A stretch of DNA of 46,667 nucleotides from Flavobacteriaceae bacterium (GCA_028825365.1 JAPKAF010000005.1:1-46667); one strand, 5' to 3'; counted from the stretch's first letter, positions 17,732 to 25,810 are shown. A program made the numbers and translations. Notes: generated by a model from the letters alone, not told the origin.

Positions 17732-18279
17732 AATCAAACTGTATTAAAATAGTGTTATTTGGCCCTGAGTCGACAGGTAAAACTACTCTTTCTAGACAGT
17801 TAGCAAGACACTATAATTCTGTTTGGGTTAGAGAGTTTGCAAGACAGTATCTTCAAAATAAATGGAATAATGAAAGAAAAACTTGTGAACCTTCAGACTT
17901 AATTCCAATTGCAACAGGTCAGATTAGCCTCGAAAATGAATTAGCTTCTAAAGCTAATAAAGTTTTGATATGCGATACAGATTTATTAGAGACTAAAGTA
18001 TATTCAGAAGCGTATTATATTGGAAGTTGCGATCCGTTATTGAAAAAATATGCAATTGAAAACTCGTATAATCTTTACTTGCTAACCTATATTGATATTC
18101 CTTGGGAAGCTGACGATTTAAGAGATAAACCAAAGGAAAGATTACAAATGTTTAATGCTTTTGAATCTGAATTAAAAAAGTATAACAAACCTTACGTTAT
18201 TTTAAAGGGAGACAAAGAAACTAGACTGAAAGAAGCAATTCATCATATTGATAAATTAATTCTAAATAATATCCAATAA
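17707..18279 (+). CDS. NadR-like P-loop kinase (ribosylnicotinamide kinase domain)
   Basis: The 190-residue protein has the Walker A motif GPESTGKT (19-26), VWVREFARQYL, and an acidic ICDTDLLETKVYSE segment typical of the C-terminal ribosylnicotinamide kinase domain of NadR. There is no N-terminal helix-turn-helix or nucleotidyltransferase domain, so it is the kinase alone. It would phosphorylate nicotinamide riboside imported by the overlapping PnuC. The substrate assignment is inferred from family and context. Confidence 0.82.
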   Translation: MEKELSQVKSNCIKIVLFGPESTGKTTLSRQLARHYNSVWVREFARQYLQNKWNNERKTCEPSDLIPIATGQISLENELASKANKVLICDTDLLETKVYSEAYYIGSCDPLLKKYAIENSYNLYLLTYIDIPWEADDLRDKPKERLQMFNAFESELKKYNKPYVILKGDKETRLKEAIHHIDKLILNNIQ

Positions 18280-18281
18280 AT

Positions 18282-18312
18282 TTTTAGTTAATAATATTAC
18301 TTTTTACATTTG
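18282..18312 (+). promoter_or_regulatory. Promoter of the TPP-riboswitch transcript
   Basis: TTTT (18282-18285), a 19-base spacer, then TACATTTG (18305-18312). The -7 box matches TAnnTTTG exactly and the -33 box differs by one base. The expected transcription start falls just before the first base of the aptamer at 18321, so the riboswitch mRNA begins at the aptamer and the upstream pnuC operon is outside its control. Confidence 0.65.
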
Positions 18313-18320
18313 TACTGTCT

Positions 18321-18390
18321 CAAAAGGGGTGCTTTTAAGCTGAGATTATACCCATTGAACCTAGAACAGATAATGCTGTTTAGGAATTTG
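18321..18390 (+). promoter_or_regulatory. TPP (thiamine pyrophosphate) riboswitch aptamer
   Basis: All conserved THI-box parts are present in order: GGGGTGC (18326-18332), GCTGAGA, TACCC, TGAACCT, and the second arm with CCTAGAACAG pairing to CTGTTTAGG around ATAATG. The outer stem is short (CAAA with TTTG at 18387-18390). It precedes a TonB-dependent receptor gene, a known Bacteroidetes arrangement for thiamine uptake. Confidence 0.93.
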
Positions 18391-18421
18391 TAACAAACCA
18401 TTAATTATTTAAAAATAATTG

Positions 18422-18450
18422 ACCCCTTTTTATTTGATAAAAACTTATCA
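18422..18450 (+). promoter_or_regulatory. Candidate riboswitch expression platform before the receptor start
   Basis: ACCCCTTTT (18422-18430) is a perfect 9-base complement of AAAAGGGGT (18322-18330) in the aptamer's 5' strand. Two mutually exclusive hairpins follow: TTTTTAT (18427-18433) with ATAAAAA (18437-18443), and TGATAA (18435-18440) with TTATCA (18445-18450). The start codon is at 18452. The pairings are seen in the sequence; their function as a switch is inferred. Confidence 0.5.
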
Positions 18451-18451
18451 T

Positions 18452-20578
18452 ATGAAAAATCTATTATTTCTCTCATTATCAATTTTTACTCTATCAATTT
18501 TCTCTCAAGAAAAAACTGTACCTGATGATCTGGAAGTGCAAAATTTAGAAGAAATTCTTGTCTCTTCAATAAGAGTCGATAAAAATGCACCAATCGCCTT
18601 TAGTAACGTTTCTAAGGATGATTTAGCTAAAAATAATTTAGGACAGGATCTGCCTATTTTATTAAATTCTTTAACTTCAGTAGTTACAACTTCAGACGCT
18701 GGAGCGGGAGTAGGTTATACAGGCATTAGAATTAGAGGGGTGAACGCACAATCAACAAACATAACTATTAATGGAATCCCATATAATGATGCGGAATCTT
18801 TAGGTACTTATTGGGTAGATTTACCTGACTTTGCTTCTTCTGTTGAAAACCTTCAAGTACAGCGAGGTGTAGGTACATCTACAAATGGTTCTAGTGCATT
18901 TGGAGCTAGCATTAATATACTGACGGATTTAATTTCAGAAAACCCTTACTTTGAAAATGCTAATTCTGTAGGGAGTTACAACACTATAAAAAATACATTT
19001 AAATTTAGTACAGGAATACTTAATGATAATTTTGAATTTTCTGGAAGACTTTCTAAAATTGATTCAGATGGATATATAGACAGAGCGAAATCAGATTTAA
19101 AATCTTATTTTTTACAAGCAACTTATAAAAAAAGTACAACAATGATTAAGGCCTTAAGTTTTGGTGGCCATGAAATAACTTATCAGGCATGGAACGGAAT
19201 TGATGGAGCTACTTTAGATAGTGATAGAACTTACAACCCTTCTGGAATGTATATAGACCAATCTGGAAATGTTAAATTTTATAATAACGAAGTTGATAAT
19301 TATAAACAAGACCACTATCAGTTGCACTGGAGTGAGGTTTTAAATTCAAATTTCACATCTAATTTATCTTTTAACTTAACAAATGGTCTTGGATATTATG
19401 AACAATATAAAGAAAACGATAATCAAGATTATATAACTAGAAAATGGCTTGATAATCAGTTTATTGTAGCGAATTATTCTTTGAATTACGAAAGAAACAA
19501 TATCCGTATGAATTTCGGATCTTCTTACAGTGAGTATGATGGAGATCATTTTGGAAAAGTTATATGGGCTCAAAACACGGCAGGAATTGAGGTTGATGAT
19601 AAATTTTATGACGGAAATGGTATTAAAAAAGATTTCAGTAATTACTTAAAAACTAACTATCAGTTAAATTCAAATATTTCATTATATGGAGATATTCAAA
19701 TAAGAAATGTTAAATATAACACATCTGGTAGTACATCAGATATTTTAGATTTTTCAACAAATAAAAGTTACAGTTTCTTTAACCCAAAAGCCGGATTAAA
19801 TTATACTTTTAATAGTGATAATAATTTATACTTCTCTTTTGCTAGAGCTAATAGAGAGCCAACTAGAAGTGATTTTGAAAACAATGCAGATATTCAGCCA
19901 GAACAATTAAATGATTTAGAGCTAGGTTGGAATTATTCAAAAAAGAATTTTCTTATAACCACCAATTTTTATTACATGCAATATAAAAACCAATTGGTTC
20001 TTACGGGTTCAATTGATGATGTTGGAAATCCAGTAAGACAAAATAGTGGAGAAAGTCACAGAATTGGATTAGAGTTGGAGTCAAATATCAGAATTTCAAA
20101 TAAGTTTAGCGTGAATGCTAACTCAAGTTTTAGTCAAAATAAAAATAAAAATTTTGTAACTTCCTTAAATGGTGAATTAGTAAATTTAGGCAGAACTAAT
20201 ATTTCTTTTTCACCCAATCTTATATCATCGATAAACTTAATGTACTCTGCAAGTGAAAATCTTGATTTCTCTTTATTGAGTAAACACGTTGGAGAACAAT
20301 ACATGAGTAATACTGATTCTGAATTTTCAAAACTAGATGCTTATTCAATTTTAGATTTTAATTTTAACTACAATTTTAAAAATTCATTTTTCTTCAATGA
20401 AATAACTTTATCTGCCATAGTTAATAATGTATTTGGAACTAAATATGTGTCTAACGGATATTATTATACATATGATGATACTTGGAGTGATCCAAATAGT
20501 ATAACTACAATTGAAGGAACGGGGTATTACCCTCAAGCAACAACTAACTATCTTATAGGCTTAAAATTTAAACTATAG
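18452..20578 (+). CDS. TonB-dependent receptor, probable thiamine uptake
   Basis: An outer-membrane active-transport barrel. The ATG at 18452 gives 708 residues with a signal peptide (MKNLLFLSLSIFTLSIFS); a TTG 33 bases upstream would place extra residues before the signal. A TonB-box-like EEILVSS is followed by the plug (IRIRGVNAQSTNITINGIP, then VQRGVGTSTNGSSAFGASIN) and a barrel rich in aromatic and Asn residues, with AREPTRSDFENN late in it written here as ANREPTRSDFE. There is no N-terminal carboxypeptidase-like domain. The upstream TPP riboswitch makes thiamine or a derivative the likely ligand. The 3' end overlaps the convergent lipoprotein gene by six bases. Confidence 0.92.
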   Translation: MKNLLFLSLSIFTLSIFSQEKTVPDDLEVQNLEEILVSSIRVDKNAPIAFSNVSKDDLAKNNLGQDLPILLNSLTSVVTTSDAGAGVGYTGIRIRGVNAQSTNITINGIPYNDAESLGTYWVDLPDFASSVENLQVQRGVGTSTNGSSAFGASINILTDLISENPYFENANSVGSYNTIKNTFKFSTGILNDNFEFSGRLSKIDSDGYIDRAKSDLKSYFLQATYKKSTTMIKALSFGGHEITYQAWNGIDGATLDSDRTYNPSGMYIDQSGNVKFYNNEVDNYKQDHYQLHWSEVLNSNFTSNLSFNLTNGLGYYEQYKENDNQDYITRKWLDNQFIVANYSLNYERNNIRMNFGSSYSEYDGDHFGKVIWAQNTAGIEVDDKFYDGNGIKKDFSNYLKTNYQLNSNISLYGDIQIRNVKYNTSGSTSDILDFSTNKSYSFFNPKAGLNYTFNSDNNLYFSFARANREPTRSDFENNADIQPEQLNDLELGWNYSKKNFLITTNFYYMQYKNQLVLTGSIDDVGNPVRQNSGESHRIGLELESNIRISNKFSVNANSSFSQNKNKNFVTSLNGELVNLGRTNISFSPNLISSINLMYSASENLDFSLLSKHVGEQYMSNTDSEFSKLDAYSILDFNFNYNFKNSFFFNEITLSAIVNNVFGTKYVSNGYYYTYDDTWSDPNSITTIEGTGYYPQATTNYLIGLKFKL

Positions 20579-21004
20579 ATTCGAAATAAAAAGATTACTT
20601 CCATTTATTTCTACTCTATAAGCTTTTAATCCACATTCTAGAGCTATACCCAAAGATTGCCCTGTAATTAAACTATATGAATTTTCATCAGGGCAATTAC
20701 ATTTACTCTCTAGTCCGGTAATTGTCATTGTGGAACAGGAATTATTTATATGATTTGGATCACCTGCATCCCAAGCTAAATATCCAGTTCCTGAATTTGT
20801 TATTATTACACCACCATTACCTATGTTCGGAATTAATACTGAATTACTTATGAAGTTTAACTGGTTGTATTGAGGCAAATTTAAATTAACATCATAATTG
20901 ACTCCAATGTTAGCTAAATACCTACATTGAGATGAAATCTCATCTTTATCACATGAAAATGTTAAGGGAATTATAAACATTACAAGTATTGTGATTTTTT
21001 TCAT
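20573..21004 (-). CDS. Rieske-like lipoprotein without an intact [2Fe-2S] ligand set
   Basis: The 143-residue protein has a lipobox LTFSC with lipidation at Cys18. Its layout recalls flavobacterial Rieske-fold lipoproteins: TGYLAWDAGDPNH, then NNSCST, then KCNCPDENSYSLITGQ. Genuine Rieske sites have CxH and CxxH. Here His85 is present without a Cys two residues before it, and Cys102-X-Cys104 is followed by Pro-Asp rather than His. Cluster binding is therefore unlikely, or it uses other residues. Cys27, Cys90 and Cys124 also occur. Function unknown; cell-envelope location expected. Confidence 0.65.
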   Translation of the reverse strand: MKKITILVMFIIPLTFSCDKDEISSQCRYLANIGVNYDVNLNLPQYNQLNFISNSVLIPNIGNGGVIITNSGTGYLAWDAGDPNHINNSCSTMTITGLESKCNCPDENSYSLITGQSLGIALECGLKAYRVEINGSNLFISNL

Positions 21005-21047
21005 TTTGTGAAATTACAACAAAAAGATTTTTCATTTAAATATTTTG

Positions 21048-21055
21048 TATATTTG
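21048..21055 (+). promoter_or_regulatory. -7 promoter element for greA
   Basis: TATATTTG matches the Bacteroidetes -7 consensus exactly. No clear TTTG is found 19 bases upstream; a TTTT occurs at shorter spacing. The predicted start is next to the hairpin at 21061. Confidence 0.55.
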
Positions 21056-21060
21056 ATTGT

Positions 21061-21083
21061 ATCTCGTGTGAACGAGATTTTTT
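21061..21083 (+). terminator. Terminator-like hairpin in the greA leader
   Basis: A perfect 7-bp stem ATCTCGT/ACGAGAT with a GTGA loop is followed directly by a T-run. It lies 37 bases upstream of the greA ATG and just downstream of the -7 element. The nearest upstream gene is on the other strand, so this is a possible attenuator or a 5'-end stem-loop for greA rather than the end of a plus-strand operon. Confidence 0.6.
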
Positions 21084-21119
21084 GTGTTTATATAAGAAGG
21101 TTTAATTAATTATAATGTA

Positions 21120-21593
21120 ATGAGTAATATTTCATATTATACTGAAGAAGGATTAAAGAAATTAAGAAATGAATTAAGTCATTTAAAAGATATTGAAAGA
21201 CCAAGAGCTTCTAATGCCATAGGCGAAGCAAGAGATAAGGGTGATTTGAGTGAAAATGCAGAGTATGATGCTGCAAAAGAAGCTCAAGGGATGTTAGAAA
21301 TGAAAATATCAAAGCTAGAAGAAACATTGTCTGGAGCTAGAGTAATTGATGAGTCTCAATTAGATAACTCTAAAGTTTTAGTTTTATCTAAGGTTAAAAT
21401 CAAAAACAAAGCAAATGGTATGGAAATGGCATATACATTGGTTGCAGATGGAGAAGCTGATTTATCATCTGGTAAGTTATCAATCAATTCACCAATTGGT
21501 AAAGGGCTATTAGGTAAGTCTCTGGGCGATGAAGCTGAAATTAAAGTTCCTAATGGAACTATTCAATTTGTTATAACTGAAATATCAAGATAG
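21120..21593 (+). CDS. greA: Transcription elongation factor GreA
   Basis: GreA stimulates RNA cleavage by backtracked RNA polymerase. The 157 residues fit the family exactly. The N-terminal coiled coil (LKKLRNELSHLKDIERPRA region) carries the acidic tip in DLSENAEYDAAKE, and the C-terminal FKBP-like domain includes SINSPIGKGLLGKSLGDEAE. It shares one base with the HIT gene's GTG start. Its leader holds a terminator-like hairpin. Confidence 0.96.
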   Translation: MSNISYYTEEGLKKLRNELSHLKDIERPRASNAIGEARDKGDLSENAEYDAAKEAQGMLEMKISKLEETLSGARVIDESQLDNSKVLVLSKVKIKNKANGMEMAYTLVADGEADLSSGKLSINSPIGKGLLGKSLGDEAEIKVPNGTIQFVITEISR

Positions 21594-22000
21594 TGGCATC
21601 TGTTTTCTCTAAAATAATTTCTAAAGAAATTCCTTGCTATCAAATAGCAGAAGACAAGGACTTTATTGCTTTTTTAGATATCAATCCAAATTCTATTGGT
21701 CATTCTCTATGTGTACCTAAAATTGAGACAGATCACTTCTTAGACCTTGATAAAAACATTTATGATAAATTAATGTCCTTTTCAAGAAATGTAGCTTTAG
21801 CTATTAAAGAAGTTGTTGAATGTAAAAAAATTGGTATGTCCATTATTGGACTAGAGGTTCCTCATGTTCATGTGCATTTGATACCTATTTCAAATATGGA
21901 AGATATGCAGTTTATTAATAAAGTTAAATTAAGTCATGAAGAATTTGAATTGTTAGCAAAAAAAATAAGCACTACCTATATTTTGTTTAATTCAATTTGA
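21593..22000 (+). CDS. HIT-family nucleotide-binding hydrolase
   Basis: A cytosolic 135-residue HIT-fold protein with the His triad HVHVHL in GLEVPHVHVHLIPI, and FSKIISKEIPCYQIAEDKD at the N terminus as in Hint-like enzymes. It likely hydrolyses purine nucleoside phosphoramidates or related dinucleotides. The GTG start at 21593 overlaps the greA stop by one base. The 3' end overlaps the convergent histidine kinase gene by 25 bases. Confidence 0.9.
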   Translation: MASVFSKIISKEIPCYQIAEDKDFIAFLDINPNSIGHSLCVPKIETDHFLDLDKNIYDKLMSFSRNVALAIKEVVECKKIGMSIIGLEVPHVHVHLIPISNMEDMQFINKVKLSHEEFELLAKKISTTYILFNSI

Positions 22001-23118
22001 ATTATAGTCTTCACATTTTTTTCTGAGTATTTTACAAATATTTTACCATTGTGATAATCTTCGATAATCCTTTTTGATAAAGATAACCCAAGACCCCAAC
22101 CTCGTTTTTTACTAGTATAACCAGGATTAAATATTTTTTTAAACTCGTTTTTGTTTATTCCACTTCCATTATCAGTTACAGAGACCTCTAAGGTTGTTTT
22201 TTGCTCAACAATACTAACAATAATATTGCCATCTCCCTTAATTGCATCTACACTATTTTTTATAATATTTTCAATTGTCCAGCTATAAAGTTGTTCGTTA
22301 ATTAGACAGTTTAAGTTTGTGTCTGTAGATTTGAACTCAATTTTTACTTTACTCGAGAGTCTTGTTTGTAAATAATCTAAGGATTCTTTTGTTAAACTTG
22401 ATAAATTATATTTTTTTAAAACTGGTTTCGAACCAATTTTATTAAACCGCTCACTTATAATATTTAATCGATCAATATCTTTATTAATTTCTGTAATATA
22501 GTTTGGGTCTATATTTTTATTTTTTAAAATCTCAACCCACCCCATTAGAGATGTCAAAGGAGTTCCAATTTGGTGAGCAGTTTCTTTTGCCATTCCTGTC
22601 CATAGCATATTAAGGGTAGCACTCTTAGAGCTTTTGTAGTAAAAGTAAATTAATGATATAAATAATAAAATTATTAGGATTAGTGCTAAAGGATAATATT
22701 TTAATTTATTTATTACATCAGAATTTCCGTAGTAAAGAGTTTCTATAATTTTATTATCATAAGAAATTTCTATAGGTTTGTTTTCACTTTTAAACTTTCT
22801 TATTAGCTTTCCAATTTTAATTGAATCTTTGGGATTTAAATTATTTATATTATTAAATTCAATTTCTCCATTTTTATTCACTTTTATCATAGGAGTCGTC
22901 GAGTTGTTTCTCAAAACTTCTAAGGTAAGATTAGAAATATTATCGTCTTCTAAGGATTTAGTTAGTTCTATTTGAGCTAATGACCAAATTTCCATTTTTG
23001 CTCTTTCTTCAGTTTTGAATTTTTGAAAAAACAAAAAAGTATTCCATAAAATTATAGTAATTATTACCAGAGACAAGGAAACTAAAACCCAATTAGATAT
23101 ATTGTTTTTTTTATTCAA
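21976..23118 (-). CDS. Orphan membrane sensor histidine kinase
   Basis: The 380-residue protein has a TM helix at about 10-31, a periplasmic sensor region to about 138, a second TM at about 139-160, a dimerisation/phosphoacceptor helix with the H-box ETAHQIGTPLTSLMGW, and an ATPase domain with the N-box (ENIIKNSVDAI), DNGSGI and GLGLSLSKRI. It has no HAMP or PAS domain that I can see. TTG at 23118 is the only start preceding the first membrane helix. No response regulator gene is adjacent, so the partner is encoded elsewhere. The signal is unknown. Confidence 0.88.
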   Translation of the reverse strand: MNKKNNISNWVLVSLSLVIITIILWNTFLFFQKFKTEERAKMEIWSLAQIELTKSLEDDNISNLTLEVLRNNSTTPMIKVNKNGEIEFNNINNLNPKDSIKIGKLIRKFKSENKPIEISYDNKIIETLYYGNSDVINKLKYYPLALILIILLFISLIYFYYKSSKSATLNMLWTGMAKETAHQIGTPLTSLMGWVEILKNKNIDPNYITEINKDIDRLNIISERFNKIGSKPVLKKYNLSSLTKESLDYLQTRLSSKVKIEFKSTDTNLNCLINEQLYSWTIENIIKNSVDAIKGDGNIIVSIVEQKTTLEVSVTDNGSGINKNEFKKIFNPGYTSKKRGWGLGLSLSKRIIEDYHNGKIFVKYSEKNVKTIIQIELNKI

Positions 23119-23243
23119 AACGAAATTTGTAAAATATTTATAAATAAATATAATCTAATTATATCAAACTATAATGACATATAAATGATAAGAAATCTTT
23201 AATTTAGTCAATCAAATAAATAAATAATTAATCAATAATCGAA

Positions 23244-23618
23244 ATGGAATTAGAAGGAAAAATTAAAATGATTGGTAATACACAAGCTATTACAGATAGT
23301 TTCAAAAAAAGAGAAATAGTAATAACAACAAACGAACAGTACCCTCAGACTATCATGACAGAGTTTGTTCAAGACAAAGTAGATCTTTTGAATAATTATA
23401 CTACTGGACAAGATGTTAAGATTAGTATTAATATAAGAGGGAGAGAGTGGAAAAATCCAAAGGGCGAGATTAAATACTTTAATTCTATTCAAGGTTGGCG
23501 TATTGAAAAATTAAGCGAAGAAGTGGAATCTAGTCAATTGCCACCAGCAGCTCCATTAAATTCATTTGAAACAACAACTGATGTTAATAATGAAGAGCAT
23601 GATGACTTACCATTTTAA
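23244..23618 (+). CDS. DUF3127 protein with an SSB-like acidic C-terminal tip
   Basis: A 124-residue cytosolic protein of the Bacteroidetes DUF3127 family (MELEGKIKMIGNTQAITDSF, FKKREIVITT, NIRGREWKNPKGEIKYFNSI). A beta-rich core of about 90 residues, probably OB-like, is followed by a linker and the tip EEHDDLPF. That tip is nearly the same as that of SSB in this window (NDDLPF). The tip suggests binding to SSB-interacting proteins, or single-stranded nucleic acid function; this is inference. It lies three bases before the transporter gene. Confidence 0.85.
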   Translation: MELEGKIKMIGNTQAITDSFKKREIVITTNEQYPQTIMTEFVQDKVDLLNNYTTGQDVKISINIRGREWKNPKGEIKYFNSIQGWRIEKLSEEVESSQLPPAAPLNSFETTTDVNNEEHDDLPF

Positions 23619-23620
23619 AT

Positions 23621-25006
23621 ATGCACATAACAAAACTTATTGAAAATTTTTTTAAAAGGTTTTTACCTTCTCCTTTTATAATTGCTGTATTATTAACTTT
23701 TACTACAATTATTCTAGCTGTTATTTTCTCTAGTTTTACCGATACCGATTCTTCTCTTTCATTTTTAGAAATTTTATCCTCCTGGGAAAGAGGTATATGG
23801 AATAGTGACTTGTTGGTATTTGCTTATCAAATGATACTAATATTAGTATTAGGTAACATTTTAGTGTTAAGTACCCCTGTAAATAAAGTAATTTTATTAA
23901 TTGCCAAAAATGCAACTAGTACCGAAAAGGCTGTGGTTATTGTCAGCTTTTCTGTAATGCTAGTTGCTTTTTTTAATTGGGGTTTAGGTCTTATTTTTGG
24001 AGCTATTTTAGCTAGAAAAATTGGAGATTACTCTATAGAAAACAACATAGAATTAAACTACCCTTTAGTTGGGGCAGCTGGATATGTAGGGTTGATGGTT
24101 TGGCATTCTGGGATAAGTGGTTCAGCTCCTATTAAAGTTGCAGAAGACAATCATTTATTTAGCTTAATGTCTTCTAGGGAAGACTCATATTTATATGAGA
24201 ATCTTCCAACAAGTTTAAATTTCGATTTAACTGTTTTAAGTAATGCTAACCTGATAACATTTTCGGTATTACTAGTTTTAGTGCCGCTTGCTTTTTATTT
24301 TTTATCAAAAAACACATCTACTGACAATGCAACTTTAAAAACCCTTGAACTCAATAGCGACCCTTTACCCTTAGTTAAGTTAAGGGGGTTAGAAAATTCA
24401 AGATCATTTTCTTTCATTTTTGCAATAGTTTTATTAATAGCTTTTTTTTATCAATATTCAGATCAGTTAACTAAGTTTAAGATAACTCCTAACAGTCTTA
24501 ACTTTTTTATGCTTGGTCTTTCTATTTTATTACATTCTAATTTTAAATCTTTTTTAAATGCATTAAAATTGTCCATAAATGGAGCTTCAGGTATTTTAAT
24601 ACAATTTCCTTTATATTTTGGAATTATGGGTATTATGAAAGAATCAGGGATGATTATATTTATTTCAGACTTTTTTATTTCTATTTCAAATGAATTTACT
24701 CTACCTATATTTACTTTTTTTAGTGCAGCGATAATAAATGTATTTGTTCCTAGTGGGGGTGGTCAATGGGTTATTCAGGGGCCTGTGGTTATTGCAGCTG
24801 CCACGGAGTTAAATGTACCTATACAAAAAGTTGTAATGGCGTTAGCTTATGGAGATCAACTTACTAATATGCTTCAGCCATTTTGGGCTTTACCATTACT
24901 AGCTATAACTAAATTAAAGGCCAAGGAAATTTTACCATACACACTGATTATTATGCTAGTTGGATTAGTAGTTTTTATTTTAAGTTTAATTGTATTTAAA
25001 TTTTAA
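23621..25006 (+). CDS. AtoE-family short-chain fatty acid transporter
   Basis: A 461-residue inner-membrane protein with about 11-12 hydrophobic segments. It matches the AtoE family: FLPSPFIIAVLLTF near the N terminus, FFNWGLGLIFGAILAR, GYVGLMVWHSGISGSAP, and the late FVPSGGGQWVIQGPVV. The likely substrates are short-chain fatty acids or acetoacetate, with proton coupling. It follows DUF3127 by two bases and precedes PPK2 by three, but no functional link to them is evident. Confidence 0.87.
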   Translation: MHITKLIENFFKRFLPSPFIIAVLLTFTTIILAVIFSSFTDTDSSLSFLEILSSWERGIWNSDLLVFAYQMILILVLGNILVLSTPVNKVILLIAKNATSTEKAVVIVSFSVMLVAFFNWGLGLIFGAILARKIGDYSIENNIELNYPLVGAAGYVGLMVWHSGISGSAPIKVAEDNHLFSLMSSREDSYLYENLPTSLNFDLTVLSNANLITFSVLLVLVPLAFYFLSKNTSTDNATLKTLELNSDPLPLVKLRGLENSRSFSFIFAIVLLIAFFYQYSDQLTKFKITPNSLNFFMLGLSILLHSNFKSFLNALKLSINGASGILIQFPLYFGIMGIMKESGMIIFISDFFISISNEFTLPIFTFFSAAIINVFVPSGGGQWVIQGPVVIAAATELNVPIQKVVMALAYGDQLTNMLQPFWALPLLAITKLKAKEILPYTLIIMLVGLVVFILSLIVFKF

Positions 25007-25009
25007 TTC

Positions 25010-25810
25010 ATGCTAAGCTCTGATGACTTATTAAATTTTTTAGATAAATCTAATTTTTTAAAAATATTAAAAAATAGATTGTCAAAGGACAAGTATAGTT
25101 CGATTACAAAAACCGTTAATTACAATAATCAACTTCTTGAATTACAGTCATCTTTAGTTGATCTCCAAAATTGGATTTATAAAAATAATAAAAAAGTATG
25201 CATCATCTTTGAAGGAAGAGATGCAGCTGGAAAAGGAGGTGCGATCAAGAGATTTACTGAGCATTTAAACCCTAGAATTACAAGAGTGGTTGCATTGTCC
25301 AAACCTTCAGATAAAGAAAAGGGTCAATGGTATTTTCAGAGGTATATAAAAGAATTACCAAATAATGGAGAGATAGTATTTTTTGATAGAAGTTGGTATA
25401 ATCGTGCTATAGTAGAACCAGTTATGGGTTTTTGCAATGATGATGAGTATAATATTTTTATGAATCAAGTGAACGATTTTGAAAAAATGATCACCGAAGA
25501 AAATATAATATTAATTAAATTTTGGTTTTCAATAACAAAACAAACCCAAAAGCAAAGGTTTAACGTCAGACTATCAAACCCACTCAAACGGTGGAAGTTT
25601 AGTATTGTAGATAAAGAAGGTCAAAAAAAATGGGAGATTTACACTACATATAAGAAAAAAATGTTGACTAAGACTAACGGTTCAATAAACCCCTGGACTA
25701 TTATAAAAAGTGACAATAAGCAAAACTCAAGATTAGAGTCAATTAGACATGTATTATCAATTTTTGAAGATACTATAGATAAAATCACTAAACCTGTTAA
25801 GAATTTATAA
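25010..25810 (+). CDS. Polyphosphate kinase 2 family protein (first of tandem pair)
   Basis: PPK2 enzymes transfer phosphate between polyphosphate and nucleotides. In 266 residues, Walker A EGRDAAGKGGA (68-78) and Walker B FFDRSWYNRA (125-133, Asp126) are intact, with the lid-region Arg residues in QWYFQRYI. Single-domain length fits class I PPK2, which phosphorylates nucleoside diphosphates, though the class is not certain. The next gene is a second PPK2 that begins immediately after the stop codon. Confidence 0.92.
   Translation: MLSSDDLLNFLDKSNFLKILKNRLSKDKYSSITKTVNYNNQLLELQSSLVDLQNWIYKNNKKVCIIFEGRDAAGKGGAIKRFTEHLNPRITRVVALSKPSDKEKGQWYFQRYIKELPNNGEIVFFDRSWYNRAIVEPVMGFCNDDEYNIFMNQVNDFEKMITEENIILIKFWFSITKQTQKQRFNVRLSNPLKRWKFSIVDKEGQKKWEIYTTYKKKMLTKTNGSINPWTIIKSDNKQNSRLESIRHVLSIFEDTIDKITKPVKNL

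Noticed and set aside
17707-18279. Thiamine kinase or pyrophosphokinase as the function of the kinase next to the TPP riboswitch
   Set aside because: The P-loop and acidic motif resemble the NadR kinase domain, not thiamine pyrophosphokinase, and the riboswitch promoter lies downstream of it.
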